Shown in pieces: positions 43,958 through 55,240 of a stretch of 64,000 nucleotides of DNA. A program made the position numbers and the translations under genes. Position 1 is the first letter of the stretch; every line of letters starts with the position of its first letter. The DNA lies in contig NW_004624795.1 in NCBI RefSeq assembly GCF_000247695.1, positions 12,257,840 through 12,321,839 on the forward strand. The letters run 5' to 3'. The notes beneath the pieces are model-generated. The model was not told the DNA's origin. It made no database searches and saw nothing but the letters and a program-made list of their open reading frames with translations. Origin of the DNA: Heterocephalus glaber (lineage: Eukaryota; Chordata; Mammalia; Rodentia; Bathyergidae).

Positions 43958-46900
43958 ATACCACACAGATAGCATTGGGCAGAGAGGAGAGAAGGTGCAT
44001 CTCGGGTTATGGGGCATGGATTTGAGTCCCAGTTTTGCCACTTTATCTGTACCATGTGAATGACGCTGTGCATCTTACAGTTGGGAAGGCTGATGAGACC
44101 GTGCCTGTGCTGGTCTTCTGTAAACTGCAAGGTCCATGATTGTTGAAGACCCTGGCTCCATGTCTTCCAGAGGCCGCCTTTGCATGTTTGCTGCTTGGAT
44201 CAGATGGCTGTCTCTCAGGAACGCTGGGCAAGGTGGGGGTGGCCCCAGGAGGTTTTGATGGCAAAGGAGGCAGGTGCTGGGGACAGGCTCGGGTGTAACT
44301 GCAGTGTGAGGGCAGGGCCTGGCATCAGAGCTGAGGTTAACGTTTGCCCAGCCAGAATTTGGGGCACTGTTGGATCATCACCTGGAGCATGGGCTGCCCA
44401 GGACACTCCTGTGGCAGGAAGAGAGCAGGACCCAGAGCAAATGACTTTGCTCGTAGGACTTGGTGACTCGCAGGTGGCAATTGTGTGTGGGATGCATCCT
44501 ACAGGGAGAGGTGTCCTGCAGCTGTGTGCTGCCACTGTCCTTGGGCTGGGGCTTCTCTAGGAGGAGCAGTGAGGAGATGTGGTCATTGTGAGTGAAGAGA
44601 GAGGAGGGCCGAGTAGAGCCTGCCCTGTGGCCCATGAGGCTGGCCATTGGTTTGATTTATTTCAATCCTCTAGCCACCTTGGACACCTTGTGGATGTATT
44701 CTCAGCACCCAGTGTGTTGCGTGGCGTGTAGGAGATGCTCGATAAATGAGCATCGACTTAGTGACTGGGAAAGCAAAATGGCCAGCTGGGCCTGAGGTGA
44801 TTCAGTGATGCACAAAGCAGGCTCAAGGACAGAGGTGTCAGACATGGGTGGTACCTGGCTCCTGTCCCTCCTTGCAGCTGTGCCTCTCGCTCATTTTGCC
44901 CCTCTAACAAGTGGGCACAGCACGCTCACCGTTCAGGGCTGGGACTGGGGGATAACGGATGTGCACAGAACACAGAGCAGGCACTGTCTTGGGAACCACT
45001 GTCGCTGGGCAAACCGAGGAGCCCTTGGGAAAGGCTGAGTAGAGTCCATTGGCCTCTGGAGTCCATTGGCAGTGAAAAATGGGGTGTGGCCACCCCACGC
45101 CCATATTTCTATTCAGGTGTCCATGAGAGCATAAATAAAAGAATGAGTAGCTTGGCTGGCCCTGTGCACACTTGTTACTACATCTAGTTGCTCGGGGGCC
45201 CTGAAGGCTGCATAACTCATAGCCTGTCTGCCTTATTGGTGTTGAAACCGCACTTCCTCATTTGGGCCTCTGCTCAGGCTTTTTGTCAAGGCTGCCATTG
45301 TTGGGTGCTTATTGAGCTTCACACAAAGCAGATAGATAGTGTGGGCCCAGCAGTTCCTGCCTGGGGTGACTGTCCTCCCTCCTGTCCTCCCTCCCTGCCT
45401 TCACCTCCAGGGGCTGCGAGAGCTGAGAGGGACCAGCCCTTAGCTCCCTTTTGTCTTCCTTGTCTTCTTTGCCAGGAGAGTCCTTTATTTGTTCCTTAAT
45501 GCAACTGGCCTCTGAAGATCTTTCCAGATCAATTTGGCTTGTCAGGGGTGCCAGGCTTAAGTTTTCAGACTTCTAAAGAAAAGAGGGGCGGGAGGGGTGG
45601 GGGATCAGACTTTTTCTCTTTGTGGCTTTCAGAAGAAAATCATGTGCGTTAAAATAAATGATGCAAATATCTGTATTTGATATATCAAAGAGACAAATGG
45701 CATAAATGCAGATTATAGGGTATTCCTTAGAACTGTCCATCACCCACAGGCTCCTGGGAAAGGCACGAGGCAAGCCAAGTGCCAGCCTGTTCTTCCAAGC
45801 AGTGGCTTCGCTTTTAGGCAGCCTCCAGGGGTCGGCATATTTAGGTCATTATCTCCTGGATTGATTCAGGATCATCTTAACAGGCAACTTGTTTTCCACA
45901 TGTCTCATCTTGCATGCATGCTTAGAAAATAAAGGCCATTTCCATTTCCATTTTCTCCCATCTGACCAGCACTCGGTTTCCATCTCTATGTGTGCAATTC
46001 TTTCTGGCTTGAGGACAGGCAAGTTTGGTGTGCTGTGCTCCTCCTCCCCATGCCTCTTCCCCAGGGTTTGATGCTGGTTTGGACTTGTGCTACTGTTGGG
46101 GATGGTGGTCCGTGATAGAAAGAGGGTCAAGTTCGGTTTCTCCTGCTTCTCCATGATCATGCCAGTTCCCATCCTACCTGGAGGTGGTTGCTGTGTGTAT
46201 GAGGAACAAGCTGTGGCTTTCAGTGCTGGGAGAAGCCAGTGGGGCTGTCCACAGTGTCTTCCCATCACCACTCGAGATCCCTCAGGCCTTGTGATTCCCA
46301 GAAACATTTCCAGCTTCCCATGGTTGTCTAGGCTCAGTTTGAATTCTGGACTCTGACTTCCTGGAAAGTCATTTGCCCAGCTGGGTTGGCTCCCCATGGC
46401 CCCTTCCAAGAGTCCTTCGCCGAACAGGAATCAGTTGCTTTAAAGTCATGGCAAGCCTGCCCCAAACTGGGCCTCAGGGACGTTGGCACCCCGCCTGGCC
46501 AGGCTCAAGTGTGGGTTCCAGCCCCTCCTAGCTTGTTGACCCTGAGTGATAACAGCTACTGATTGCCAAAGGCTGGCTCATCTTAGCTCCGTGATGTCTC
46601 AGTCTTTCCAGCGCTGTGAGAGAAGCATCATTCTTACGTCATCTCAGGAGGCTCCAGGGTTTCAGTGTTGTGCAGCTGGCAAGTGATGGACCGTTATGCA
46701 GACAGTGGAGCTAGCCTCCAGACCTCCACCAACTACTGCACTGTTGCCTTCACCCCTGTGCTGCAACTTCCCAGTGCCAGAGTCTCCTTTCCTCTTCCAC
46801 CAATGGAGGTACAGTGTCCACCCTTCGGAACTCACTGGAGGCCTAAATGAGATGAAATGTAACCCATCAGGCTCTGACATGTACTGGAAACCCAACATAT

Positions 46901-49539
46901 TTGAGTTTTCTTATTCTCTTCCCCTGCAGTGGGGATAGGGCGTGAGAAACAGAGGGACATTCATGTCCCGTTTGGCAGCGTTGATGTAAGGAGGGCAGGA
47001 CTAGAAAGGGAAAACGTGGGGGATCCCCCTCACTGTGGCCAGATCATTTCACACAAAAGTCTTTCCAGCCAAGCCTGCAGTTCTGGGGGACAGGTGGTGA
47101 CAGAAACTGCTTCCTACAGGGGAAGTTTGGTGGGGGTGTTGAGGGTAGATGCTGGAGTCCTGATTGGAGCGGGGTTGAGAACCTGTCCCGATTGCAGGCT
47201 GAGCTGTGCATCCTCTGTTGAGCTTCCTCACGTGCTGGGTCCCCTTGGTGCATCTGCACTCACTGGCAGGGAAGCCCTGGTTTTGGTCACCGTCCCTCCT
47301 TGGCTTGAAGCCCTGGGCTGTTGTCCTTGGACAGAGCCTCAGCAGGCATACAGGGTCATCTCTGCACCTCTGTAAAAATCCATCCTGCCTCCAAATGTGC
47401 TCAAGTAGGTACACTGTAGAGAAACTCCAGTGGTGCCTGGGGCAGTGTGACCATCCACCCCTGGGGCAAGAGAGCTGCTGGACTCTGGCATCTCCGGCCA
47501 AGACCTGCGTCTTCTCCAGGGCCCCCATGTGGCAGGTGTACAGGGAGGTCAGGAAGCCATCTCTTCCTTCCTTTGGATGTGCCCTTCCACATGCCTACTT
47601 GCATTGAAAAGGAAAAAAAAAAAAAGCTAAAATGTATGTAGATGATTGAAATGTGTAAAGCTTAACTCATTTCCCTCAAAGTGAGGGGAAAAGATGAAAC
47701 CAGTCAAAGCTCCTGAGTGCCCGAGACCCAGATGGAGCCCGGTGCTTCCTGGGTTGGTCCCACTCCGACACCTGGCTAGGGACCCTGGACTGGTGAAGGC
47801 TGGTGGCACTTTCGTACCACAAGGTTCATGAGGTCCTGTTGTCACCCTGCCAGGGAGAGCCTTCCTCCTTTCTCCAGGCTCTTTCCCTGGTATGCTTATG
47901 CCAGAGATGTTACTTTTTTGGGAGAGTGTTTGTAGCAAATGGGAGCTGTGGGTAAATAGCTTTGTTGGCCACTTTTGCTTTTCTTGCTTGTATTGTATAC
48001 TTTAATGTGCTTTTTCTTTTCTTGCTTTATTTTTTTGGATAATAGCAAAATCACTGCTTGTGGGCACCAGCACAGATAATACAAGAAAGCTCTTTCAAAA
48101 GAGCTTTATCTGAGCACAAAGTACTTGGAAATGAAGACCCCCAGGGATTCACCTCTATCTCTCATCTTTTCTCTCTCTCCTCCCTCTTTTTTCTCTCCCC
48201 TTTCTTTATACCCTCTCCCTCTCTGTCCTCTTTCTCTTTTCTTCATTCAAACTTGCAGTGGAACCAGAGTGAGCTACATATTGCCCTATTTTCAGCTGAT
48301 TTGCATGTTAGAGAGAGCAGTGTAATTGGTGTTTAGCCAGAACAAAAGAGGATCTGTTTTCTAAAAGAAAAAGAATTTTTGAAGTACACCCTATTGCGTG
48401 GACTGCCTTTGTCTCTCCTCTTGGTAGGAATTGAATAGGTTGTCCCTGTAATAAGAATGGGGAAGATACTGCTTTGCTTGGGATGCTGTTGGAGTTAATT
48501 GTTTTGAATATTATAATTGATGTGGATCTGAGGGATGGGCATTCCATCCCTCCATCATCTGGAGCATGGGACCCTCAGTAAGAGCCTGTGGAGAAACTGT
48601 GTATTTCTTAGTTGGATGTACCGATGGACCACCCTGGGATTTTGGTCATGCTCCAGTCCTCAGGTTGGCTGCTGCTCTGAAGGAAGCCTTGGGTATTGTC
48701 CTTGGGAGGGCAAAGATCGGGAGAAATGTTGGTGGCTGATGATGTGACTTCTAATGAAGCTATATGTAGTCATTGATTTGAGGCATTTCTGCAAGGATGT
48801 GAAGTTGAAAATTATTTTCCTCTTGGACAGAGGGAGGTCTAAATCTGGACTAGCATATTGGCATGGTGTCTGTTGAAAGCCTTTGGATTGCCCATTCTTC
48901 ATTTATAGATCACGTCTTCAACTCACATACTTAACATCAGCTCTCACACTTAACGTTCTCTTCCTTCTGGTGTTTTCCAGTGTCCGATGGTGTGATAAAG
49001 TTTTGTGAACCTGAAGTGAATTTTTGAAGACTTTTAGGAAAGTTTGAATGACCACAGAACTACCTTTTACAAATTAGAAAGGAAAATACTGGTGTATAAA
49101 CTGAAAAATATTAGGAAATGAGTTGTCATCACTGTAAACGACACCCGTTTTTAATGTTAGTACATTACCCAATTTTTTGCCATTATAATTCTTACACACA
49201 CACATTTTGAAATGATCCCAGAATACATCGATCACTTAGAGGACTGTGTTTAAGCAAATATTTTTAATACCAGCTTAAGAGTTCTGTGACCTTGATTCCT
49301 TTTTTGAGGTCACCCAAAGTTCCTTATCCTGCAAAATCTGATACCAGAGTCAAGAAAGAGATGTAGCATGGGTTACATCTCGTGGTTGGAATCAATTTTG
49401 CTGTCTCTGTGTATTTGTTACTTTTCTGACCCACTTTACAGATGAGGAGGTGGCAAAGCTTAGAAGGCAGGAGTGAGCCAGGCGAGCAAAATACAGCTGC
49501 AGTCAGTGCGGCCCCCAGCTTTATCTGCCACCCCCTTTC
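43958..49539. other. Non-coding stretch, mostly old decayed DNA
   Basis: No gene or young repeat recognised in 5.6 kb. Weak MIR-like pieces at about 44005-44070 (sense 'tttgagtcccagttttgcca'), 44690-44760 (sense 'gagatgctcgataaatgagc') and 46550-46690 (reversed). Short A-runs at about 47613-47625. The 186-codon minus frame (45849-46409) and the 159-codon minus frame (47049-47528) show no domain and are opposed by plus frames. Confidence 0.4.
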
Positions 49540-50720
49540 TTTCTGCTTTGTATTTGAAAATAACTTAAAACTTACACGAATGCTTTTAAGCATAAGTACT
49601 GCCCTGCCCCAGTATCTCTCACTCACTGTATTCCTACGAGTGGGGCTGTTCCTTTACCTAACAACAGAACAAACTTCAGAAATGTAACCTTGGCAACAGT
49701 ACTTTTAGGTCATTCGTTACCTGTATTCTGGTTTTGTCAATTGTTCCAGATGTCCTTTATAGGATTCTTTTCCCCTCTAGTATAGGATATAATGGAAGAT
49801 CAAGTACGACATGTAGTTGTTTTTTTTTTTTTAATATCTCTTTAGTCTGCTTTAATCTGGACTATTTCTGCAACCCTTCTTTGCCTTTATGACATTGCCA
49901 GGTATAAAGAATATACTTCCCCCTTTTGCCATTAGAATGTTCTTGTCTAGTATTTTAAGGATTAGATTCAAGTTGTACATTCCTAGCCAGAATACAGTGT
50001 AAGTGTTCTTATGTCCTTCTCAGGCTTCTCCCATCCAGAGGTACCTGATGTCCATGTGCCTCTTGGGGTGTGTGTGGGGGTTACTGGGATTGAAACCAAG
50101 CCCTTGGCACTGAGCTGCATCTCCAGCAGTATCCCCCGTACTCTTTTAAATTTTGAGACAGGGCCTCACTGAGTTTCCCAGATCAAGCTCAAACCCATCT
50201 GCCTCTCTTTGATCACCTGGTTAAGGTGCTGTTTGATTTCTCCACTGTGCGGTTATTATGTTTTCTTTTACAGCTAATAAGCAGTCTTTGGGGAGACACT
50301 GTAAGATCATGCTCCTTGTCAAAATTTCCACTAGCGTTAGCATTCCCAGTGATTCTTGCCAGATCTCATCTTTACTATGGTGATTTCAAAATGATTGTCC
50401 AACTCTTGTCCTCCCTCCATGTTTTCTAGTTGGTACCTGGCATTATAATATTCTGCAAGCGAGAGCCTATCCTTCTTTAATGTTAATTTTAAAATCTACT
50501 TATTGTAGATATGGATGTGTGGAGTCTTATTATTTCAGTGGCTTGTAGTTATTACTATAGTTAATAATTTTGGTGCCTAAATTATCCCACAGTAGGCCAA
50601 GGGGAGGCTTTTCTGATTCCTCCTAACATTTTCAAAGGGCTTCTTTACCTCTGGCATAATGAGATGTTTCAAGCTCATCTTGTATTTGCCTTGTTCCAGA
50701 CCTGGAGTTACTCAGTTCTC
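49540..50720 (-). mobile_element. Old L1M/HAL1-type fragment, minus strand
   Basis: 'ccagatgtcctttataggat', 'atatctctttagtctgcttt', 'aatctggactatttctgcaa', 'ggttaaggtgctgtttgatt' and 'tctttggggagacactgtaa' follow the reverse of an old L1M 3' region in order, split by the SINE at 50085-50215. The T-run at 49819-49832 is internal to it. Confidence 0.7.
50085..50215 (-). mobile_element. B1-dID SINE, truncated, minus strand
   Basis: An ID-like part reversed ('actgggattgaaaccaagcc', 'cactgagctgcatctccagc') then a T-rich linker and a reversed B1 part ('tttgagacagggcctcactg', 'agtttcccagatcaagctca'). The B1 half is shortened. Confidence 0.75.
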
Positions 50721-50871
50721 CAAGGAGCTGGTTTCTTTTAGTGGGCTATGGATTTAGAGGCCAAGAAGGGATTGTCACTAGACTATCTTTTTGAGTTGTT
50801 ACTGGGGTGTCTTTGTTTCCAGGCCATTTCAGAGGAGAGATCCAGGATTCACACATGTGTGTGAATGTGGG

Positions 50872-50929
50872 CGGGGGATATAGCTCAGTCATAGGACCCT
50901 TGCTCTGTGTGCATGAGGCTCTGCAGACC
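50872..50929 (+). mobile_element. ID-type SINE, diverged, plus strand
   Basis: GGGGGATATAGCTCAGTCAT, then ACCCTTGCTCTGTGTGCATG and AGGCTCTGCAGACC, gives an ID head and middle. The CA repeat replaces the usual A-tail. Confidence 0.75.
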
Positions 50930-50949
50930 ACACACACACACACACACAC
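50930..50949 (+). repeat. (CA)10 microsatellite, SINE tail
   Basis: Ten CA units directly after the ID body at 50872. Confidence 0.95.
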
Positions 50950-51539
50950 GTGCATATATGCATACAAATGTCCATACATACACGTGGACATACCCATACA
51001 TAAAACACAGGTGTACTTTAGAAATCACCAGTCTCTAAACTGAATTCCTTCCAGCTGCAATTTTGCACGGGGTCCTTTTCTGCCTTCCCTTCCATGTTTG
51101 GGTGTTCCTCCTTCTGTAGTGAGAAACCTGCTTCACCAGAAGGAATTTATTATTTTGCATAATCCTCTGACACATCTAAAATAGAGCCATAATGGCCTGT
51201 GCAGGCCACTGTGAAAGACTGAGCCATTGCAGAGGTTCAGGGCTTGTTTGCAGTCTGCCCCCCACCCCCTGGTCGAGTCAGGGTCTGCGGGCTTGAGCTC
51301 TAGGATCAGCCCCTCCCTCCCCAGCCCTCCTTCATTATGATTGGGGGCAGGTTCCCTCTCCCTTTCCCATCTTTGTTAGTATAATCTTCTTTAGTAGGTG
51401 AGACACAAACACCGGATTAAAAGTCTACCCAGTGAAGTGTTGCTGCTGCTCCCGTCTTGCATCCCTCCTACCCTGCGCCCCACCCCTGAGAGGTGATCAA
51501 GCTCAGTGTTTTCTGCTTTGTCTTTCTTGCATTTTTGTA
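50950..51539. other. Non-coding stretch
   Basis: No gene or named repeat recognised. Confidence 0.5.
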
Positions 51540-51607
51540 AAGATAAACAGGCACATGTCTATTTTATACAGAAGGTAGCATCTTGTTATTTTAAAAATGA
51601 GCTAAAG

Positions 51608-51697
51608 GGGCCGGGGATTTAGCTCAGTGGTTTTGCTGCCTGTTGTGCAAGTGCAAGGACCTGAGTTTGATCCCCTGTACCAAAAAGGAAAAAAAAA
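51608..51697 (+). mobile_element. ID-type SINE, plus strand
   Basis: GGGCCGGGGATTTAGCTCAG, TGGTTTTGCTGCCTGTTG and TTTGATCCCCTGTACC, then an A-rich tail. A 9-bp duplication GAGCTAAAG flanks it (51599-51607, 51698-51706). Confidence 0.93.
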
Positions 51698-51838
51698 GAG
51701 CTAAAGTTCATATCTACTCCAGTTTCCTCTAGTTTTCTTTACTGTCTTCCATTGCGGGATGCCATCCAGGGCACACGTTACATTGAGTAGCTGTCTCTGT
51801 GGGCTTCCTCAGATGTGATAGTTGCATCATTTTTGTTT

Positions 51839-51942
51839 CAGACAGAGTTTTGCTCTGTAGCCCAGGCTGTCCTCGAACTCATGATCCTCCTGCCCCCGTC
51901 TCCCAAGTGCTGGGATTACAGGTGTGCCCCATCACACCTGAC
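51839..51942 (-). mobile_element. B1-type SINE, minus strand
   Basis: On the plus strand it reads CAGACAGAGTTTTGCTCTGT, AGCCCAGGCTGTCCTCGAAC and AAGTGCTGGGATTACAGGTG, i.e. reversed B1. Near-matching flanks TGCATCATTTTTGTTT (51823-51838) and TGCATCTTATTGTTT (51943-51957) are its target duplication. Confidence 0.9.
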
Positions 51943-51968
51943 TGCATCTTATTGTTTGAAACAAACAG

Positions 51969-52055
51969 GGACCAGGGATTTAGCTCAGTGGCACCACGCT
52001 TGCCTCTCAAGCGCAAGGTCCTGAGTTTGATCCCCGGTACCAAAGGAAAAAAAAA
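51969..52055 (+). mobile_element. ID-type SINE, plus strand
   Basis: GACCAGGGATTTAGCTCAGT, GGCACCACGCTTGCCTCTCA, AGCGCAAGGTCCTGAGTTTG and ATCCCCGGTACC, then an A-tail. No clear target duplication. Only about 40 bases separate it from the next ID on the same strand. Confidence 0.92.
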
Positions 52056-52094
52056 TAGATGGTGGGTGGAAGAGGAGGAAAAAGAGAAAGGTGA

Positions 52095-52185
52095 TGGGGC
52101 CGGGGATTTAGGTCAGTGGTTTCACCGCCTGCTGCGCAAGCGCAAGGAGCCGAGTTCAATCCCCGGTACAAAAAAAAAAAAAAAA
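52095..52185 (+). mobile_element. ID-type SINE, plus strand, young
   Basis: GGGGCCGGGGATTTAGGTCA, GTGGTTTCACCGCCTGCTGC, GCAAGCGCAAGGAGCCGAGT and TCAATCCCCGGTAC, then an A-run. A perfect 12-bp duplication AGAGAAAGGTGA flanks it (52083-52094, 52186-52197). The A-box-like core has one change (TAGGTCAG). Confidence 0.95.
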
Positions 52186-52324
52186 AGAGAAAGGTGAAAA
52201 GTGAGAGAAGAAAAATATTAGGTTTGTATCTCCTAAATGTTATTTTTAATCACCTTTGTGATTTTTACCATATCCTTAAGTGACATGTGTTATTATTACT
52301 TAATATATTATTTTTTTCTATATT

Positions 52325-52502
52325 TGCTGTACTGGGGATGAAACCCAGGGCCACTATATCACTGAGCTACATCTCAGCTCTTTTTAGTTTTTAGTTTTAG
52401 ACATGATCTTGCTAAGTTGGACAGGCTGGCCTCAAACTTTGAATCCTCCTGCCGCAGCCTCCTGAGTAGCTGGGATTACAGGTATGTGCCACCACTTTTG
52501 GC
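52325..52502 (-). mobile_element. B1-dID dimeric SINE, minus strand
   Basis: Reversed ID half ('tactggggatgaaacccagg', 'atcactgagctacatctcag'), T-rich linker, then reversed B1 half ('ttgctaagttggacaggctg', 'gagtagctgggattacaggt', 'atgtgccaccacttttggcc'). Confidence 0.92.
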
Positions 52503-52518
52503 CATAAGAACATTTTTA

Positions 52519-52621
52519 TTTTCGTTTTTTTTCTTTGTTTTTTTTTTTGGTACGGGGGATCAAACTTGGGTTCTTGAGCTTGTGTAGCAGGCAGCGAAAC
52601 CACTGAGCTAAATCCCCGGCC
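52519..52621 (-). mobile_element. ID-type SINE, minus strand, next to a B1-dID
   Basis: The minus strand reads GGCCGGGGATTTAGCTCAGT, GGTTTCGCTGCCTGCTACAC and TTTGATCCCCCGTACC with an A-rich tail. A perfect 16-bp duplication CATAAGAACATTTTTA (52503-52518, 52622-52637) flanks it. Confidence 0.96.
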
Positions 52622-52767
52622 CATAAGAACATTTTTAAAGAAAAGTTCACATCACTAGTACAAACGAGAAACCACCATCACTTGCCTACTTGTATTTGCT
52701 ATAAAAATTGCAACAATTTGAAGTTTTAAAGCATTTGACTGTAAGTTAACCCTTTTAATATTTATTT

Positions 52768-52872
52768 ATTTTTTAAAGTGGTGCTGGGAGTAGAACCCAG
52801 GGCCTCCTATGTGCTAGACAAGTGCTCTACCACTGAGCTCTGTCTACCCAGTCCTTTAATTTTTTTTTTTTA
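52768..52872 (-). mobile_element. Older ID/dID-type SINE, minus strand
   Basis: 'gtggtgctgggagtagaacc', 'cagggcctcctatgtgctag', 'acaagtgctctaccactgag' is a reversed ID half of the older GGTAGAGCACTTG type. The T-run at 52859-52872 may be the linker of a lost B1 half. Confidence 0.75.
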
Positions 52873-53836
52873 ACAGAACTTGAACAAGTAAGTAATAATA
52901 TGTATTTTGAGAGGTCTGGTTTGTTTCTTAATGAAGATGTAAACCCAGTGCATTCATTGATCTGATCCATTGATCTAATATGTACAGTAACGGGGCTGGG
53001 CCTCTCAGGGATTTGAGAAGGAGCTGTGTCTTACAGAGGAATAAAATGAAAACTATGAATAGCTGTTGTCCCAACTGGATGCATTTAATGCTTTTAAGAG
53101 CAAGAAACATTCTTCTTTTGTTGTTTAAATCACTGAGAGGGCATTTTACAAAGTGTCCTATTTATAAAAAAAATTTAAACAATTTAAAGGATGGTACCGA
53201 TGGGCTTGCGCGTGTGCCTTACATTTATTCGGGTTACCTTTAAGATAATACCTTAAAGATCTTTAGCCATATCAGACACATGCCAGTCATGCCTCTACCG
53301 TGCGTTCCACGTGGAAAATGTGCCACCAGCTTCCGGTGCCAACTTCTTGATCAAGCAGCCAGTAGACAGCGTCCTGTTCACCGTTGTTCCTGGAAATGGT
53401 AGTGCCGCTCGTGGCCCTTCCTGCTTGTCCTTACACTGTGGTAGGTAATAAGGATGTGGCGTGTTCTGGACTAGTGTTCTAAAAAGAGAAGTGAGAATTA
53501 ACCGAGTATCCCACAGTGTATCATCTCAGCAGAATCTGAGTTCAGAGACTTGTATTCCGAAATAGCTCTTTAAAAATGATCTTCACTGTTGTTTTAAATA
53601 ACGAATGCAGCATCAGAGTGGGACTTTTGAGATACAAGCGAAGGAAAGGGACAAGTCCATCCACCATCCTGCCTGTTCCAGGTATTGGAGTCCTGTGTGT
53701 GGCTGGCACTGTAGAACAGAGGTGGGTTCTTCTGCTTTGCTTTCACCATTCAGCACTTTTTTTTTTAAATTTAAAAATGTATAACTATCATCATTCATTA
53801 AACACACACATATACAAAAATTAAAATTATGCAAAG
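52873..53836. other. Non-coding stretch
   Basis: No gene or named repeat recognised. Confidence 0.45.
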
Positions 53837-53921
53837 AGGGCGGGGATTTAGCTCAGTGGTTTCGTCGCCTGCTGCGCAAGCGCAAGGACCCAAGTTCAAT
53901 CGCCGGTAAAAAAAAAAAAAA
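53837..53921 (+). mobile_element. ID-type SINE, plus strand, young
   Basis: GGGCGGGGATTTAGCTCAGT, GGTTTCGTCGCCTGCTGCGC, AAGCGCAAGGACCCAAGTTC and AATCGCCGGTA, then a 17-base A-tail. The flanks AATTATGCAAAG (53825-53836) and AATTATTGCAAAG (53922-53934) are a near-perfect target duplication. Almost identical to the copy at 52095, so the same subfamily. Confidence 0.95.
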
Positions 53922-53934
53922 AATTATTGCAAAG

Positions 53935-54584
53935 AAAAGCAATGCAAGGGAAAAAACTATAATAATATTCAAATATAGTAGAACTCAACCAAAGCAAAAC
54001 TGAAAAGTACTTAAACATTTTTCCATATAATTTAAAAAAACACCTCAAGAATTAACAAGACATCAAAGGATGTGCTTTGTTTTAGAAAGATTTTCAAAAC
54101 TAATATTGAACAAATAGTGGTCTGGAAAGAAAATTCTAATTAGCTAGTAGACTCCACATAGGCCAAATTTTTTAAATTTAAATTTCATTACAGTCATGTG
54201 ACACGTGATGGAAATACAATCTGAGAAATGTGTTATTAGGCAATTTCATCCTAATGATGGCACTCTTGTTGGGGTTGTTGGGGTTGTTCTTCTTCAGGAT
54301 GGTGACAGGAGGTGCGAGCTTACCCCCTGGAATTTCTATCCACAGCACTTCCTGGAAGCAGAGAGGTGAAATTTTGTCCTGGGGTTTTTCTCTTGGCAAG
54401 GTGCATTTGTCTCCAGTTTCCCTGCTATCCCCGATCGATGGAGTTACTTGGAGTTGATGTTGTTATCAATTCCTCCTCAAGCCATCTAAGCGATCTGTGA
54501 ATCTTTTTTAGAACATTGGGTTTCCATTGTCCACATGTCTTCTGATGACACGCACTATTGTTTACGTGACTGGCCCTTCCTTCT
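53935..54584. other. Non-coding AT-rich stretch
   Basis: No gene or named repeat recognised. Confidence 0.45.
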
Positions 54585-54690
54585 TTCATTTACTGAACTA
54601 ACACTTGGAGGCTGTGACCTTTGCTAGGCCCAGGCAGGCTGTGAGGGTGCAGTGGTGAGCAAGCTAAGTGCGCTTGGTTCCTCCCTTCAC
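54585..54690 (-). mobile_element. L2 LINE 3' fragment, minus strand
   Basis: 'tttactgaactaacacttgg', then 'gggtgcagtggtgagcaagc' and 'cttcacggagctcctgg', resembles reversed L2. Confidence 0.5.
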
Positions 54691-54903
54691 GGAGCTCCTG
54701 GTTCCCTCACACGTGTGTGTGCACGGTTCCCTGTGCTTGGCCACATGCTCAGCCTTTTCTTGCCTACTCATGGCTATACACATTGCAGAAGGGAAAGAAG
54801 GGGCCTCCACTGTAGGAAGAATCTCGAGTCTGCTCTACCTTATTAAGTGCTGAGTTGTTTGCATGCTGTGGTACTTTGCTAGTGGTACAAGTTGCCAACA
54901 GCA

Positions 54904-55240
54904 TGTGATGGTTAAACTTGATTGTGTCAACTTGATTGGCTTTTGGGTCCACTGGGGCCTGTGGAACATACTTCTGGGTGTATCTGGCTGGGTCACGGAG
55001 GTGTGACATTGGGTACTATATGTGGTTGCTGGTTCCTTCCTCTCCGGCACTGTTCCCCTGCTCTACTTCCTGACCACTGTCAGCTAAGCAGCTTTGCTCC
55101 CCCATGCCCTTTTGCCATGATTTTCTGCATTGGAGCCAACTGACCGTGGACTGAATCCCCTAAAACATGAGCCACATTAAACCTCTCTTCCTTCAAGCTG
55201 TGGGTGCTAGGTATTGTTTCCAGCAGTGGAAAAGCTAACA
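54904..55240 (+). mobile_element. ERVL-MaLR-like solo LTR, plus strand
   Basis: TGTGATGGTTAAACTTGATT, 'gtgtcaacttgattggcttt', 'tacttctgggtgtatctggc', 'cacattaaacctctcttcct' and an end in CTAACA match a MaLR-type LTR, with 5' TG and 3' CA. The usual AATAAA is changed to CATTAAA. No internal genes. Same family as the reversed piece at 12196. Confidence 0.7.

Larger units (their letters stand above)
51540..51960 (-). mobile_element. Old L1M-like fragment hosting two SINEs
   Basis: 'gggatgccatccagggcaca', 'cgttacattgagtagctgtc' and 'tgtgggcttcctcagatgtg' resemble the reversed L1M 3' region. An ID at 51608 and a B1 at 51839 lie inside. Diverged, boundaries approximate. Confidence 0.45.

Noticed and set aside
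45849..46409. 186-codon minus-strand frame
   Set aside because: No recognisable motif, opposed by plus frames at 45889 and 46087, no promoter or splice context.
33969..50949. CRISPR-like array from spaced CA/ID repeats
   Set aside because: Mammalian DNA; repeats are microsatellites and SINEs with irregular spacing.
51608..52185. Possible tRNA genes (A-box and B-box-like sequences)
   Set aside because: They are ID SINEs: tRNA-derived heads with A-tails and target duplications, and no cloverleaf acceptor stem.
51969..52185. Tandem ID pair as one dimeric SINE
   Set aside because: The second copy has its own 12-bp target duplication, so it inserted independently.
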